Under the pieces are notes generated by a model, which made no database searches, had not been told where the DNA came from, and saw nothing but the letters and a program-made list of their open reading frames with translations. A stretch of 64,000 nt of DNA from positions 252,501-316,500 of the forward strand of contig JAMLGM010000003.1 of assembly GCA_023957975.1 (NCBI GenBank), read 5' to 3'. This document shows, piece after piece, positions 27,387-35,473 of the stretch. Each line of letters opens with the position of its first letter. Position 1 is the first letter of the stretch. Position numbers and translations under genes: made by a program. The stretch comes from Microthrixaceae bacterium. Lineage in GTDB: Bacteria; Actinomycetota; Acidimicrobiia; Acidimicrobiales; Microtrichaceae.

Positions 27387-28328
27387 ATGTCCGTGCTCGC
27401 GATGCTGTTCGACCCGGCCGGGTTCGACCACCCGGTCGACCTGGCGCCGACCGACCGGTGGGGGGCGACGACGGTCCGTGCGGCCGCCGTCACGAACGTG
27501 TTGGCCATGGGCCTTGGAGAGGTCGTCGTCGTCAGCGACCGATCCGCCCACGCCGACCTTCGCGGCGAGGTCGAGGCGTTCAATCGAATCCATCGGCGTC
27601 GGTTCGCCTCGCCGCTCACCACGGCGGCGGTCCCACCGGTGACCGTCGACGCGAGTCGTGTTCTGGTTGGCTGGCTGGATCAGCCGACCGCGGCCCCGGC
27701 GTTGTGGCATCGCCTGCACCTCGCCGACCTTCCGGTGGTTAGCGCCGGGGTGATGACTCAGCGTGCTCCGATGGCGCTGGCGGCCCCGCGGTGGGACGCC
27801 GGTGCGCCGGGGGTGCCGATCCTCGGCGACACCGTTGCGGTCGAACTCGATGTGTGGGCGTCGTTTCAGCGCACGCCGACGCGGGATGGCGCGTATGTGC
27901 GCGAGTGCCTCGGGCGGGAGCCGCGTGCCGCCTTCACCATCGCTGCGCGACGTTGCGACGGCCGCCCGACCGTGATTGAGAACCCGCCGTTTCTCGACGA
28001 CGGGACCCCGATGCCGACGCGGTTCTGGCTGGTCGATCCCGACTACAACCGTCGCATCGGCACGATCGAGGCAAGCGGCGCGATCGATGAGGTGGAGGCT
28101 GCCCTCGGCCTTGAGGTGCTCGCCGAGGCTCACGACCGTTATGCCGCGCAGCGCGATGGCGCCATCGCCGACGACCACGAGGGGCCGCGGCCCACGGGTG
28201 GTGTCGGAGGCACCCGTGTCGGCGTGAAGTGCCTGCACACGCACTATGCGTGGTACCTGGCCGGCGGGGACGACCCGGTCGGCGCGTGGGTTCATGAACA
28301 ATTGAGTGGCGGCGAGGAGAACGAGTGA
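27387..28328 (+). CDS. DUF501 protein with long N-terminal extension
   Basis: The last ~150 residues are a DUF501 domain (CDGRPTVIENPPFLDDGTPMPTRFWL, DPDYNRRIGTIEASG, HDRYAAQRD, GGVGGTRVGVKCLHTHYAWYLAGGDDPVG). Its function is unknown, and it is located between ftsB-like and ppx genes in actinobacteria. The first ~165 residues are extra. They look like a folded alpha/beta domain (AAAVTNVLAMGLGEVVVVSDRSAHADL, SRVLVGWLDQP) that I do not recognise. DUF501 proteins are usually only about 170 aa. ATG 27387 is preferred to two adjacent GTG codons. The stop overlaps ppx (GTGA). Confidence 0.85.
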   Translation: MSVLAMLFDPAGFDHPVDLAPTDRWGATTVRAAAVTNVLAMGLGEVVVVSDRSAHADLRGEVEAFNRIHRRRFASPLTTAAVPPVTVDASRVLVGWLDQPTAAPALWHRLHLADLPVVSAGVMTQRAPMALAAPRWDAGAPGVPILGDTVAVELDVWASFQRTPTRDGAYVRECLGREPRAAFTIAARRCDGRPTVIENPPFLDDGTPMPTRFWLVDPDYNRRIGTIEASGAIDEVEAALGLEVLAEAHDRYAAQRDGAIADDHEGPRPTGGVGGTRVGVKCLHTHYAWYLAGGDDPVGAWVHEQLSGGEENE

Positions 28329-29248
28329 CCCGTTACGCAGCGATCGACATCGGTACCAATTCGGTGCGCCTACTCATCGGCGACGGCGTGACGAGCGATG
28401 AGCGCGAGATGCGCATCACCCGCCTCGGTCGCGGCGTCGACGCAACCGGCAAACTCAATCCGGACGGGATCGACGCCACGCTCGCGGTGCTTCGGCAGTA
28501 TCGAGACATCATCGACCGTTACGAGATCGGCGGTTTGCGTGCCACCGCAACCTCGGCGGCGCGCGATGCCGCGAACCGCGACGAGTTCTTCGGTCCGGCG
28601 ACCGAGGTGCTCGGGGTGACGCCGGAGCTGTTGAGCGGTGACGACGAGGCGAGGTTGAGTTTCCTCGGTGCCGTGTCGGGCGTTGACGCGTCGCATGCCC
28701 CGTTTCTCGTCGCCGACATCGGTGGGGGGTCGACCGAGTTCGCGTACGGCACGATCATCGACGGGGCACCGCGATTCGACCGAGGGATCTCCATCGATGT
28801 CGGCTGCGTCCGCATGACCGAGCGGTTCATCCACTCCGATCCGCCCGATCCGGCCGAGTTGGCGAACTGCCTCGAGGTGTTGTCGATGCACTGGGACGAC
28901 GTGCGTGGAGCCATTCCCGAGGCATCGATGGGCCCGACGTTCATCGGGTTGGCAGGAACGGTGGTGAACGTTGCCGCGGTCGAGTTGGGGTTGGCTGCGT
29001 ACGACCGAAACGCAATCCATCACTTCGTATTGACCAAAGACGCCGTCGAGGACGTGTTCAGAACTCTCGCCACCGAGTCGCTTGAGGATCGCAAGCACAA
29101 CCCGGGCTTGGAAGAGGCGCGCGCGGATGTGATCGTCGGGGGGCTGTGCATCCTGGTGTCGATCATGCGTAGCTTCGGCTTCAGCGAATGCCTGGTGTCG
29201 GAAAGCGACATCCTCGATGGGCTCATTCTGAGCCAAGCCAAACGGTAG
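28325..29248 (+). CDS. ppx: Exopolyphosphatase/GppA-type phosphatase
   Basis: A 307-residue Ppx/GppA-family ASKHA phosphatase that removes phosphate from polyphosphate, and in some relatives the 5' phosphate of pppGpp. Blocks seen: YAAIDIGTNSVRLLIGD at the N-terminus, RATATSAARDAANRDEF, LVADIGGGSTEFAYG and the late GLAGTVVNVAA. It is the short form lacking the HD-like C-terminal domains. Start GTG 28325 overlaps the DUF501 stop. A link with the rel gene at the other end of the window through (p)ppGpp turnover is possible but not shown. Confidence 0.93.
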   Translation: MTRYAAIDIGTNSVRLLIGDGVTSDEREMRITRLGRGVDATGKLNPDGIDATLAVLRQYRDIIDRYEIGGLRATATSAARDAANRDEFFGPATEVLGVTPELLSGDDEARLSFLGAVSGVDASHAPFLVADIGGGSTEFAYGTIIDGAPRFDRGISIDVGCVRMTERFIHSDPPDPAELANCLEVLSMHWDDVRGAIPEASMGPTFIGLAGTVVNVAAVELGLAAYDRNAIHHFVLTKDAVEDVFRTLATESLEDRKHNPGLEEARADVIVGGLCILVSIMRSFGFSECLVSESDILDGLILSQAKR

Positions 29249-29259
29249 GCTCAGCCGCG

Positions 29260-29904
29260 ATGTGGACTCGCCGGTCGATGCAGAAAAGCCTGGGGACTGC
29301 ACCCGTCGCTCAAGGGGTCACGCTGATCGGTCGTCGGGTCGTGCTTCGGCCATTGAGCAGTGCCGATTTCGACCAGTGGAGCGAAGTGCGGTTGAGTTCG
29401 GAGGAGTGGCTCACGAAGTGGGAGCCGGCACGGGTACCGGGGGCCCCCGACATCGTGGAAGACCGTCAAGCCTTCGCCGCGCGATGCGGCGCGCGCGGCC
29501 GCGAGATCCAGCTCGGGTCTGGCTACAGCTTCGGGATTTTCATCGACGGGAGCTTCGGTGGGGAGATCAACATCAGCTCCGTGCATCGCGGTCCGTTTCA
29601 AAGCGCGTACGTCGGGTACTGGATCGATGTGCGCCGGGCGGGGCACGGGTACATGCCCGAGGCGTTGGTCCTCGTGATGCAGTTTGCGTTCGAGCAGATG
29701 GGTCTTCATCGGCTGCAGGTGTCGATCGTGCCTCGCAACGCCGCCTCGCGGCGAGTCGCGGACAAGCTCAACCTCCGCAACGAGGGGATTGCGGAGCGGT
29801 ACCTGGAGATCAACGGCGTCTGGGAGGACCACGTTCGCTACGCGATCACCTCCGAAGAGTGGCAACAGCGGGGGCCGGAACTTCTGTCGACCTGGACCTA
29901 CTGA
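29260..29904 (+). CDS. GNAT-family N-acetyltransferase (RimJ/RimL-like)
   Basis: A 214-residue acetyltransferase. The N-terminal GRRVVLRPLSSADFDQWSEVR and the core VGYWIDVRRAGHGYMPEALVLVMQFAFEQMGLHRLQVSIVPRN...SRRVADKLNLRNEGI are typical of the Rim-type GNATs that acetylate ribosomal protein N-termini or small amines. The acetyl-CoA loop is R-R-A-G-H-G-Y. Start chosen: ATG 29260, 11 bases after the ppx stop; an upstream in-frame start would overlap ppx by 61 bases. The target is unknown. Confidence 0.88.
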   Translation: MWTRRSMQKSLGTAPVAQGVTLIGRRVVLRPLSSADFDQWSEVRLSSEEWLTKWEPARVPGAPDIVEDRQAFAARCGARGREIQLGSGYSFGIFIDGSFGGEINISSVHRGPFQSAYVGYWIDVRRAGHGYMPEALVLVMQFAFEQMGLHRLQVSIVPRNAASRRVADKLNLRNEGIAERYLEINGVWEDHVRYAITSEEWQQRGPELLSTWTY

Positions 29905-29920
29905 CCACGATCGTGGTCAG
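29901..29920. terminator. 20-base palindrome between converging GNAT and ECH-like genes
   Basis: CTGACCACGATCGTGGTCAG is a perfect palindrome covering the GNAT stop. The absence of a loop and a T-run makes terminator function likely but not certain; it could also be a protein-binding site. Confidence 0.45.
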
Positions 29921-29942
29921 GTCGGCGGCTGGAGCAGCGTGG

Positions 29943-30695
29943 TCAGCGACTCGTGATCTTCGCTTGGAGCGCGGCAAGGCGTTCGGCGAACGCCGGTTCA
30001 TTGAGCGACCACACCTGCGGTTCGAGCTCGGCGGCAACCGCTTCGGAGTGGTCGTCGATCGAAGCCATGGCTCCGAGCGATGCCTTGACCTTGATGACCA
30101 ACTCGCGGGGCGCGCTCGCGGCGCGATCCGCCATCGAGATGCAGTACTCGACGAGTTCCTCGTCCGCGACGCAGTCCCACGCCAGGCCGATGCGTTTGGC
30201 CTCCTCGCCGCTGAGAATCTGGCCGAACAGCACCATCGCCGCGGCGGCCGCCGGGCCGACGATACGGCGCATCATCCAGGTGTGACCGCCACCGGGGTGC
30301 AGGCCGAGATCTAAAAAGCGCGTGTCGAAGCGCGCCGACGCCCCAGCGACCCGCACGTCGCAGGCCAAGGCCAGGTTCATGCCAGCACCGACCGCAGCGC
30401 CGTTCACCGCGGCGATCGTGGGAAGCGAGCAGTTCGCCACCGCGAGGAACCCGGCGTAGATGCGCTTGAGGCCCTCGTGCTGAGAAGCGCCGAGCTGGCT
30501 GAGGTCGGCTCCGGCACAGAACGCCGGAGCGGCCCCGGTGATCACGATGGCACCGAGCGAGTGGTCGGCCTCGATGTCGCTGATGGCCTCGATCAGCTCA
30601 GCGTTCAGGTCGAGGTTGAGGGCGTTGCGGCGCTTGGGGTCGTCGAGGGTGAGCACGGCAACTCGGCCGTGGCGGGAGATTGAGAGAAATGACAT
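29943..30695 (-). CDS. Enoyl-CoA hydratase/isomerase-fold protein
   Basis: A 250-residue crotonase-fold protein. The CoA/oxyanion blocks are present (AFCAGADLS at 58-66, AVNGAAVGAGMNLALACDV at 97-114, LGLHPGGGHTWM at 130-141). The two Glu residues that catalyse water addition in true hydratases are missing: Asn107 and Phe127 stand in their places. An isomerase, thioesterase or decarboxylase-like activity, or a different acyl-CoA reaction, is more likely than hydration. Start is ATG 30693-30695. It diverges from a glycosyltransferase gene over 57 bases. Confidence 0.87.
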   Translation of the reverse strand: MSFLSISRHGRVAVLTLDDPKRRNALNLDLNAELIEAISDIEADHSLGAIVITGAAPAFCAGADLSQLGASQHEGLKRIYAGFLAVANCSLPTIAAVNGAAVGAGMNLALACDVRVAGASARFDTRFLDLGLHPGGGHTWMMRRIVGPAAAAAMVLFGQILSGEEAKRIGLAWDCVADEELVEYCISMADRAASAPRELVIKVKASLGAMASIDDHSEAVAAELEPQVWSLNEPAFAERLAALQAKITSR

Positions 30696-30752
30696 GGCCT
30701 CATCTTCACATGTCCCGCGCCGGCACCGCCGTCCCACCGCTACCCTGACCCG

Positions 30753-31988
30753 ATGAAATCGCTCGTCATAGCCGAGGCGTTCCCGTGGCCGACCGACGAC
30801 GGGTACCGGCTCCGGTTAGCCAACCTCCTCGGAGCATTCCTGGAGCTCGGGGAGGTGGACTTCCTGTGTCTCGACGGTCGACGCCGCACGCGGGATCACG
30901 CTCCGGAGGGGGTGACCGTCATCGACGCACCCGGCGGCCCCGACCGTGCGATCTCGTCGTGGCTCCGGCCGTGGCTCACCGGATCGGATCCTCGCCGGTT
31001 GTTGCGGAGCGACTTCAGCGAGGGGCGCCGCCGCCTCGAAACCCTCGATCAGTCGAACTACGACGTCTGCTTCGTCAGCCACGTCGACTGCTGGTACCCG
31101 ATCGAGGATCTCCTCACGATCCCCACGATCGTCGATTTCGACAATCTCGAGAACCTCCTGACGCGCACGATTCGCGAGGCGGGCCCGATCATCGAGCCGG
31201 GAGCGTCGGTCCGACGACGCGTTGCAGCGTCGGCTCGGTGGGTGGTGGCCAGTGCGTTCAATCTGGTGGATGAGCGGCGCTGGGACTCGGTGCAACGCCG
31301 TCTGGCGAATTCGGTCGACCTGGCGTTTGTGTGCAGCTCACTCGATGTGGAACGAAGCGGATATCCCAACACCGTCGTCGTGCCGAACGGCTACGAGCGG
31401 ACCTTTGAACCTGCCGACCACGTCGAGTTGAACGACTCGACTGCACCGGTGTTCCTGTTCGTCGGGTTGATGAGCTACGACCCGAATTCTGATGCTGTCC
31501 GCCGTTTCGCCTCGGCGGTGATGCCTCGCATCCGACGCGAGCTTCCGGGGGCGCGGTTTCGTATCGTTGGGCGCAACCCCGAGTCGGTGGCATCGCTTGA
31601 GCGCCTCGACGGGGTGGAGGTCGTGGGGGCGGTCGATTCCCTCGAAGCGGAGCTGCGTGGGGCGGACGTCGCGGTCGTCCCGTTACGTGCCGGCGCAGGA
31701 ACTCGACTCAAAGTTGTGGAGGCGATGGCGAATCGCCTACCGATGGTCACGACATCGATCGGGTGCGAGGGGATCGACATCGTCGACGGTGTCCACGCCT
31801 GGATTCGCGACGATGACGAGGGAATCGCTGAGGCGTGCATCGAGGCCGTGCGCAACATCGACGCCCGCCGATCGGTGATCGATGCCGCCGAGGCGCGATA
31901 CGAGGAGCGTTACCGCTGGGAGTCGATCCGATCGACGGTGGCCTCGATGGCCTCGTCGGTTGCATCGGAGGGCTTGCGCCGATCGTAG
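30753..31988 (+). CDS. GT4-type glycosyltransferase
   Basis: A 411-residue GT-B glycosyltransferase. The N-terminal half starts SLVIAEAFPWPTDDGYRLRLANLLGAF. The C-terminal nucleotide-sugar domain has VFLFVGLMSYDPNSDAVRRFA, GARFRIVGRNP, GADVAVVPLRAGAGTRLKVVEAMANRLPMVTTSIGCEGID, with the E-x7-E-like region at KVVEAMA. It resembles the enzymes that build cell-surface glycans. The 3' end overlaps the facing epimerase gene by 79 bases on the opposite strand. The sugar and acceptor are unknown. Confidence 0.88.
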   Translation: MKSLVIAEAFPWPTDDGYRLRLANLLGAFLELGEVDFLCLDGRRRTRDHAPEGVTVIDAPGGPDRAISSWLRPWLTGSDPRRLLRSDFSEGRRRLETLDQSNYDVCFVSHVDCWYPIEDLLTIPTIVDFDNLENLLTRTIREAGPIIEPGASVRRRVAASARWVVASAFNLVDERRWDSVQRRLANSVDLAFVCSSLDVERSGYPNTVVVPNGYERTFEPADHVELNDSTAPVFLFVGLMSYDPNSDAVRRFASAVMPRIRRELPGARFRIVGRNPESVASLERLDGVEVVGAVDSLEAELRGADVAVVPLRAGAGTRLKVVEAMANRLPMVTTSIGCEGIDIVDGVHAWIRDDDEGIAEACIEAVRNIDARRSVIDAAEARYEERYRWESIRSTVASMASSVASEGLRRS

Positions 31989-33097
31989 GGTGGGGCCTCG
32001 CGCACGACGGCGGGGGAGTGTCGGAAGAACTGCTCGACGTCGCGTTCGTATCGGTACTCACCGGAGTGGGATCCTACGGTGCGTCGGAGTCGAAGTCCCT
32101 CGATGAACGCCTTGATCGCTTGGGCCGACGTGTAGTCGTATTCGAAGCCGGATTGCTTCAGCTTCGTGTTGTCGACGCCGCGTCCGTAGCGCAACAGGTT
32201 GAGGTACTCCTCGGGAAGTCCGGACAGCCCGAACTGGCGCAGCGGCAACGTGGCGAGGGAGGTGACTCGGGCCATGAGCGGCAGGCGCCGTTTCCCACAC
32301 AGCGAGACCACCTCGCTCCACGGCAGCAGACCGTCGCCGGCGACGTTGTAGACGCCGGACAGATCGTGGTCCAGCACGTACAGGATCGACCGGATCACGT
32401 CGCTTTCGTGCACGAACTGAAACCGCGGATCGAATCCGAGCACCGACGGTACGAGTGGGAGTTCCAACGCTCGGGTGAGCGGGGTGGAGATCTCGGTGCC
32501 GATGACGTTCGAGAACCGAAGCAGTGAGACGCGAACGTGCGGGTTGTCCTCCGCGAAGTCGCGGACGTAGCTTTCGACCTGGTCGAGGCTGCGTTCGACC
32601 GGGCGTCGCAGCGGTGCGGACGGCTCCATGTCCTCGGTGAACCACGTCGGGTCGCTCGCCGCGCAGCCGTAGACCGCGGTGGAGGATTTCACGATCACGT
32701 TCCGCACCGTGGAGTCCGGTGCGGACGCCGCTGCGAAAAGGTTCATCGTGCCGATGACGTTGACTTCGTGCATCGCCCGAGCGGTCATGATGGTGGGGTC
32801 GACGATCAAGAACGTATGGATGATCGTGTCGATCTTCGCCGCGGCCACGATCTTGTGCAGGATCGAGTAGTTGGCGTCGACGCGCACGTATTCGGTTCGT
32901 TCGAGTTCGACGGTCGGTTCGGTCGTGTCGAGCCCGAGGATCACTTCGACGCAGGGGTCGTCCTCGAGAGCCTGCGCGATGCGACCACCCCAGAAGGAAC
33001 CGAGGCCCGTGACGAGGACCCGGCGGCCTCGGGGAGGAGTAACCGCTGGCCGTTCGCCGGAACGTTCGACGGATTCGTAGGTCGATCCGGGGGCCAT
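31910..33097 (-). CDS. NAD-dependent epimerase/dehydratase-family protein (galE2-like)
   Basis: A 395-residue extended SDR. The N-terminal Rossmann motif is VLVTGLGSFWGGRIAQAL (27-44), and SSTAVYG (138-144) follows. The usual YxxxK is not present; the aligned stretch is VERSL (Val167, Leu171). It is related to the mycobacterial Rv0501-type proteins, as I remember them, which sit next to an acyltransferase exactly as here. The C-terminal ~40 residues (rich in Arg/Asp) overlap the GT4 gene on the other strand. Start ATG 33095-33097 overlaps the acyltransferase stop by one base, so the two are co-translated. A sugar-epimerase role is not supported by the active site. Confidence 0.82.
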   Translation of the reverse strand: MAPGSTYESVERSGERPAVTPPRGRRVLVTGLGSFWGGRIAQALEDDPCVEVILGLDTTEPTVELERTEYVRVDANYSILHKIVAAAKIDTIIHTFLIVDPTIMTARAMHEVNVIGTMNLFAAASAPDSTVRNVIVKSSTAVYGCAASDPTWFTEDMEPSAPLRRPVERSLDQVESYVRDFAEDNPHVRVSLLRFSNVIGTEISTPLTRALELPLVPSVLGFDPRFQFVHESDVIRSILYVLDHDLSGVYNVAGDGLLPWSEVVSLCGKRRLPLMARVTSLATLPLRQFGLSGLPEEYLNLLRYGRGVDNTKLKQSGFEYDYTSAQAIKAFIEGLRLRRTVGSHSGEYRYERDVEQFFRHSPAVVREAPPYDRRKPSDATDEAIEATVDRIDSQR

Positions 33098-34128
33098 CAG
33101 CCGAACCAGACCGATCGTCGTTTGCTCAGCATTTCGTACAGAGCGTCCTGGATCTCATCGCGGATCTTTTCGGATTCGTCCATGATCCGGCTCTTTGAGT
33201 AGCGGGCGAGGTCGGGTTCGACGTCGAAATGGATCGGGTCGAGCACCCGGAGTTTGAACTTCGACGGGAAGTACGTGAACAGACCCGCCGGTCCGAACAA
33301 CAACATGTTGGCGGTGATGGGGACATACGGAGCACCGAACACTCCGGCCAACGACGGCAACTTGGCGACGATGGGCATCGACTCCTCGGCACCGACGACC
33401 GCGATCGGGATGATGGGAACGCCCGCTCGCATGGCGATCTCCACGAACCCACCCCGACCGAACCTGGCGAGTCGGTACCGTTCGTCCATCCGCTTCGCCG
33501 GACCCTTGGAGCCTTCAGGAAAGACCAGGACCAGCTGATTCTGCTCCCGTAGCAGGCGGTAGGCGTTGTCTGGGTGAGCCGGGAGGCCGCCGAGTCGTGA
33601 CCACATGGTGCCGACGACGGGCAGGGTGCGAAAGAAGTTGTCGGCGAGGCCGTAGACCGGCCGACGAAGCTGCGTCTCGATGCCGTGCATGATCGCCGGG
33701 GCATCGGACGGAATCGCTCCCGCGTGGTTCGCGACGAGCAACGCCCCGCCGTCGATCGGGATCTTTTCGAGCCCTTCCCATTCGACGCGGAAATACGACG
33801 AGTACAGCGGTTCGTAGAGGAAACGGGCGAGGCGCCGAGCTCGTTCGGATCGGCCCCACTCGTCGACGTCGCCGCGGCGGATCTCGGCATCGGTCAACTC
33901 AGGTCGCGAACGTCGCCGCGTGGGCTTCACCGGTACCAGCGCGGTCGAACTCGATGCGGTGGAGCCGTCCTTCGGCGCGGATCCGTAGGCGGTCCCCTGC
34001 GCCCGGGCAGCGACCCGGCCGAGAGATTCGCTGGTGAGGATGGGGTCTCGCGGTTTGGGTTCTCGCCTTGGTCCGCCTTGACGGCCTTGACTGCCTTGAC
34101 GGATGGCGGCGTCGCGTTCGGGGGCCAT
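33097..34128 (-). CDS. PlsC-like lysophospholipid acyltransferase family protein
   Basis: The 343-residue protein has a ~130-residue polar, Arg/Ser-rich N-terminus, then an acyltransferase domain. ALLVANHAGAIPSDAPAIM carries the His and Asp of motif I, spaced H-x6-D rather than the usual H-x4-D; I recall the same spacing in Rv0502-type proteins. LVFPEGSKGPAKRM is motif III and VPIIPIAVVGAEESM is motif IV. It probably transfers fatty acyl chains to a lipid or glycolipid at the membrane. Paired with the galE2-like gene downstream. An ATG at 34128 gives the longest form; a start further in is possible because the N-terminal region is low in complexity. Confidence 0.85.
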   Translation of the reverse strand: MAPERDAAIRQGSQGRQGGPRREPKPRDPILTSESLGRVAARAQGTAYGSAPKDGSTASSSTALVPVKPTRRRSRPELTDAEIRRGDVDEWGRSERARRLARFLYEPLYSSYFRVEWEGLEKIPIDGGALLVANHAGAIPSDAPAIMHGIETQLRRPVYGLADNFFRTLPVVGTMWSRLGGLPAHPDNAYRLLREQNQLVLVFPEGSKGPAKRMDERYRLARFGRGGFVEIAMRAGVPIIPIAVVGAEESMPIVAKLPSLAGVFGAPYVPITANMLLFGPAGLFTYFPSKFKLRVLDPIHFDVEPDLARYSKSRIMDESEKIRDEIQDALYEMLSKRRSVWFG

Positions 34129-34196
34129 TGGCGTTGAGCCTATCGGGGCACGCTTATCGTGGCTGCAATGTCTGGCGTCGAAACATCCCGCGAGCG

Positions 34197-35438
34197 ATGA
34201 GTGCTGGTGGGCTTCGTGGGGCCACGGTTGCGTTGCAACACCGGGAGTTCCGGATCTTCTGGATCGCGGCGTTCGTGTCGAACACCGGCGGTTGGATGCA
34301 AAGCGCCGGGCTCCCCTATGTCGCCTACCAACTGACCGGAACCAACGGCGGAGTCGGTGCGACCGGGTTCATGCAATACGTTCCCGTCCTGATCGCGGGC
34401 GCGGTCGGCGGGTGGCTCGCCGACTCGTTCGATCTGCGGAAACTGCTGATCCTGACCCAACTCGCGCAGGCGTGTATTGCGTTCGCTCTGTGGGTCTTGG
34501 TCTCCCAGGGTTGGGCGACCCCCACGAGTCTGGCGGCGGTCGCGTTTCTCGGTGGGTTGGCGAGTGGTCTGAACATCCCGGTGTGGCAGTCGTTCGTCGG
34601 CAAGCTGGTGCCGCGCTCGATCATGTTGAACGCGGTGACCCTGAACTCGACACAGTTCAACGCGGCCCGGGCGTGCGGCACGTTCAGCGCAGGGATTGTC
34701 ATCGCCCTGGCCGGCCCCAGCCTCGTGTTCGCCATCGATGCGGTGAGCTTCGTTGCCGTTCTGTTTGCGCTGTCGCTCATCCGTGACTACCGCCGCCGCG
34801 ACCCGGTCCCCCGTGTCCACCCGGTTCGGGACCTGATCGCCGGCGCCCGGTACGTCTGGGGCACCGGCGCAATCCGCAGCGCGTGTTTCGCCATCGCTGC
34901 CGTCGCCGGGTTCGCCAGCCCGTTGTTCTCGTTCCTGCCGGCGAGTTACGGACAAGACGAGTTCGGCGTGACCGGTTGGCGGCTCGGCCTGCTGTTGGGT
35001 GCCGGGGGAATCGGTTCGCTCGGGTTGGCACCGCTCATCTTGACGCGCGGGGCGACCATGAGTCGTCGGCGGTTGCTCGGGGTGTCGATGGCCACCTACG
35101 CGTTGGCGACGATGGCGGTCGGATTGGCGCCGACTTGGCAGGTCGCGGTCGTTGGGCTCGCCTGTTACGGCGGGTCGTACCTCGCCATCGCGTCGGCTTT
35201 GAACACGACGATTCAGCTGACGGCCCGCGACGACATGCGCGGCAAGGCGCTGGCGATCTTCGTGATGTGTCTCACCGGTGCACTGCCGCTTGGGCTCCTG
35301 GTGTGGGGATGGGCGGCCGATACGATCGGCATCCGGCCCGTCACCGTGGGGGCCGGCGCGATGTTGTTGGGGGCGACGGTGATCATGTGGTTCAGCGGAA
35401 CCTTCGACGCGATGGTCGTTCCGGTGGCCGATTCGTAG
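34197..35438 (+). CDS. MFS transporter (MFS_3, EntS-like)
   Basis: A 413-residue, very hydrophobic protein with about 12 membrane helices, resembling the MFS_3 group that includes the enterobactin exporter EntS. Typical N-terminal block: LQHREFRIFWIAAFVSNTGGWMQSAGLPYVAYQLTG. The cytoplasmic loop GWLADSFDLRKLLIL is the motif A equivalent (GxLaDrxxxkxx). Start ATG 34197; longer in-frame starts would add a non-hydrophobic stretch antisense to the acyltransferase start. The transported compound is unknown. Confidence 0.88.
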   Translation: MSAGGLRGATVALQHREFRIFWIAAFVSNTGGWMQSAGLPYVAYQLTGTNGGVGATGFMQYVPVLIAGAVGGWLADSFDLRKLLILTQLAQACIAFALWVLVSQGWATPTSLAAVAFLGGLASGLNIPVWQSFVGKLVPRSIMLNAVTLNSTQFNAARACGTFSAGIVIALAGPSLVFAIDAVSFVAVLFALSLIRDYRRRDPVPRVHPVRDLIAGARYVWGTGAIRSACFAIAAVAGFASPLFSFLPASYGQDEFGVTGWRLGLLLGAGGIGSLGLAPLILTRGATMSRRRLLGVSMATYALATMAVGLAPTWQVAVVGLACYGGSYLAIASALNTTIQLTARDDMRGKALAIFVMCLTGALPLGLLVWGWAADTIGIRPVTVGAGAMLLGATVIMWFSGTFDAMVVPVADS

Positions 35439-35473
35439 CGGCCAAACTCGGCTCCCCGGTCGGGATCGCTGGG

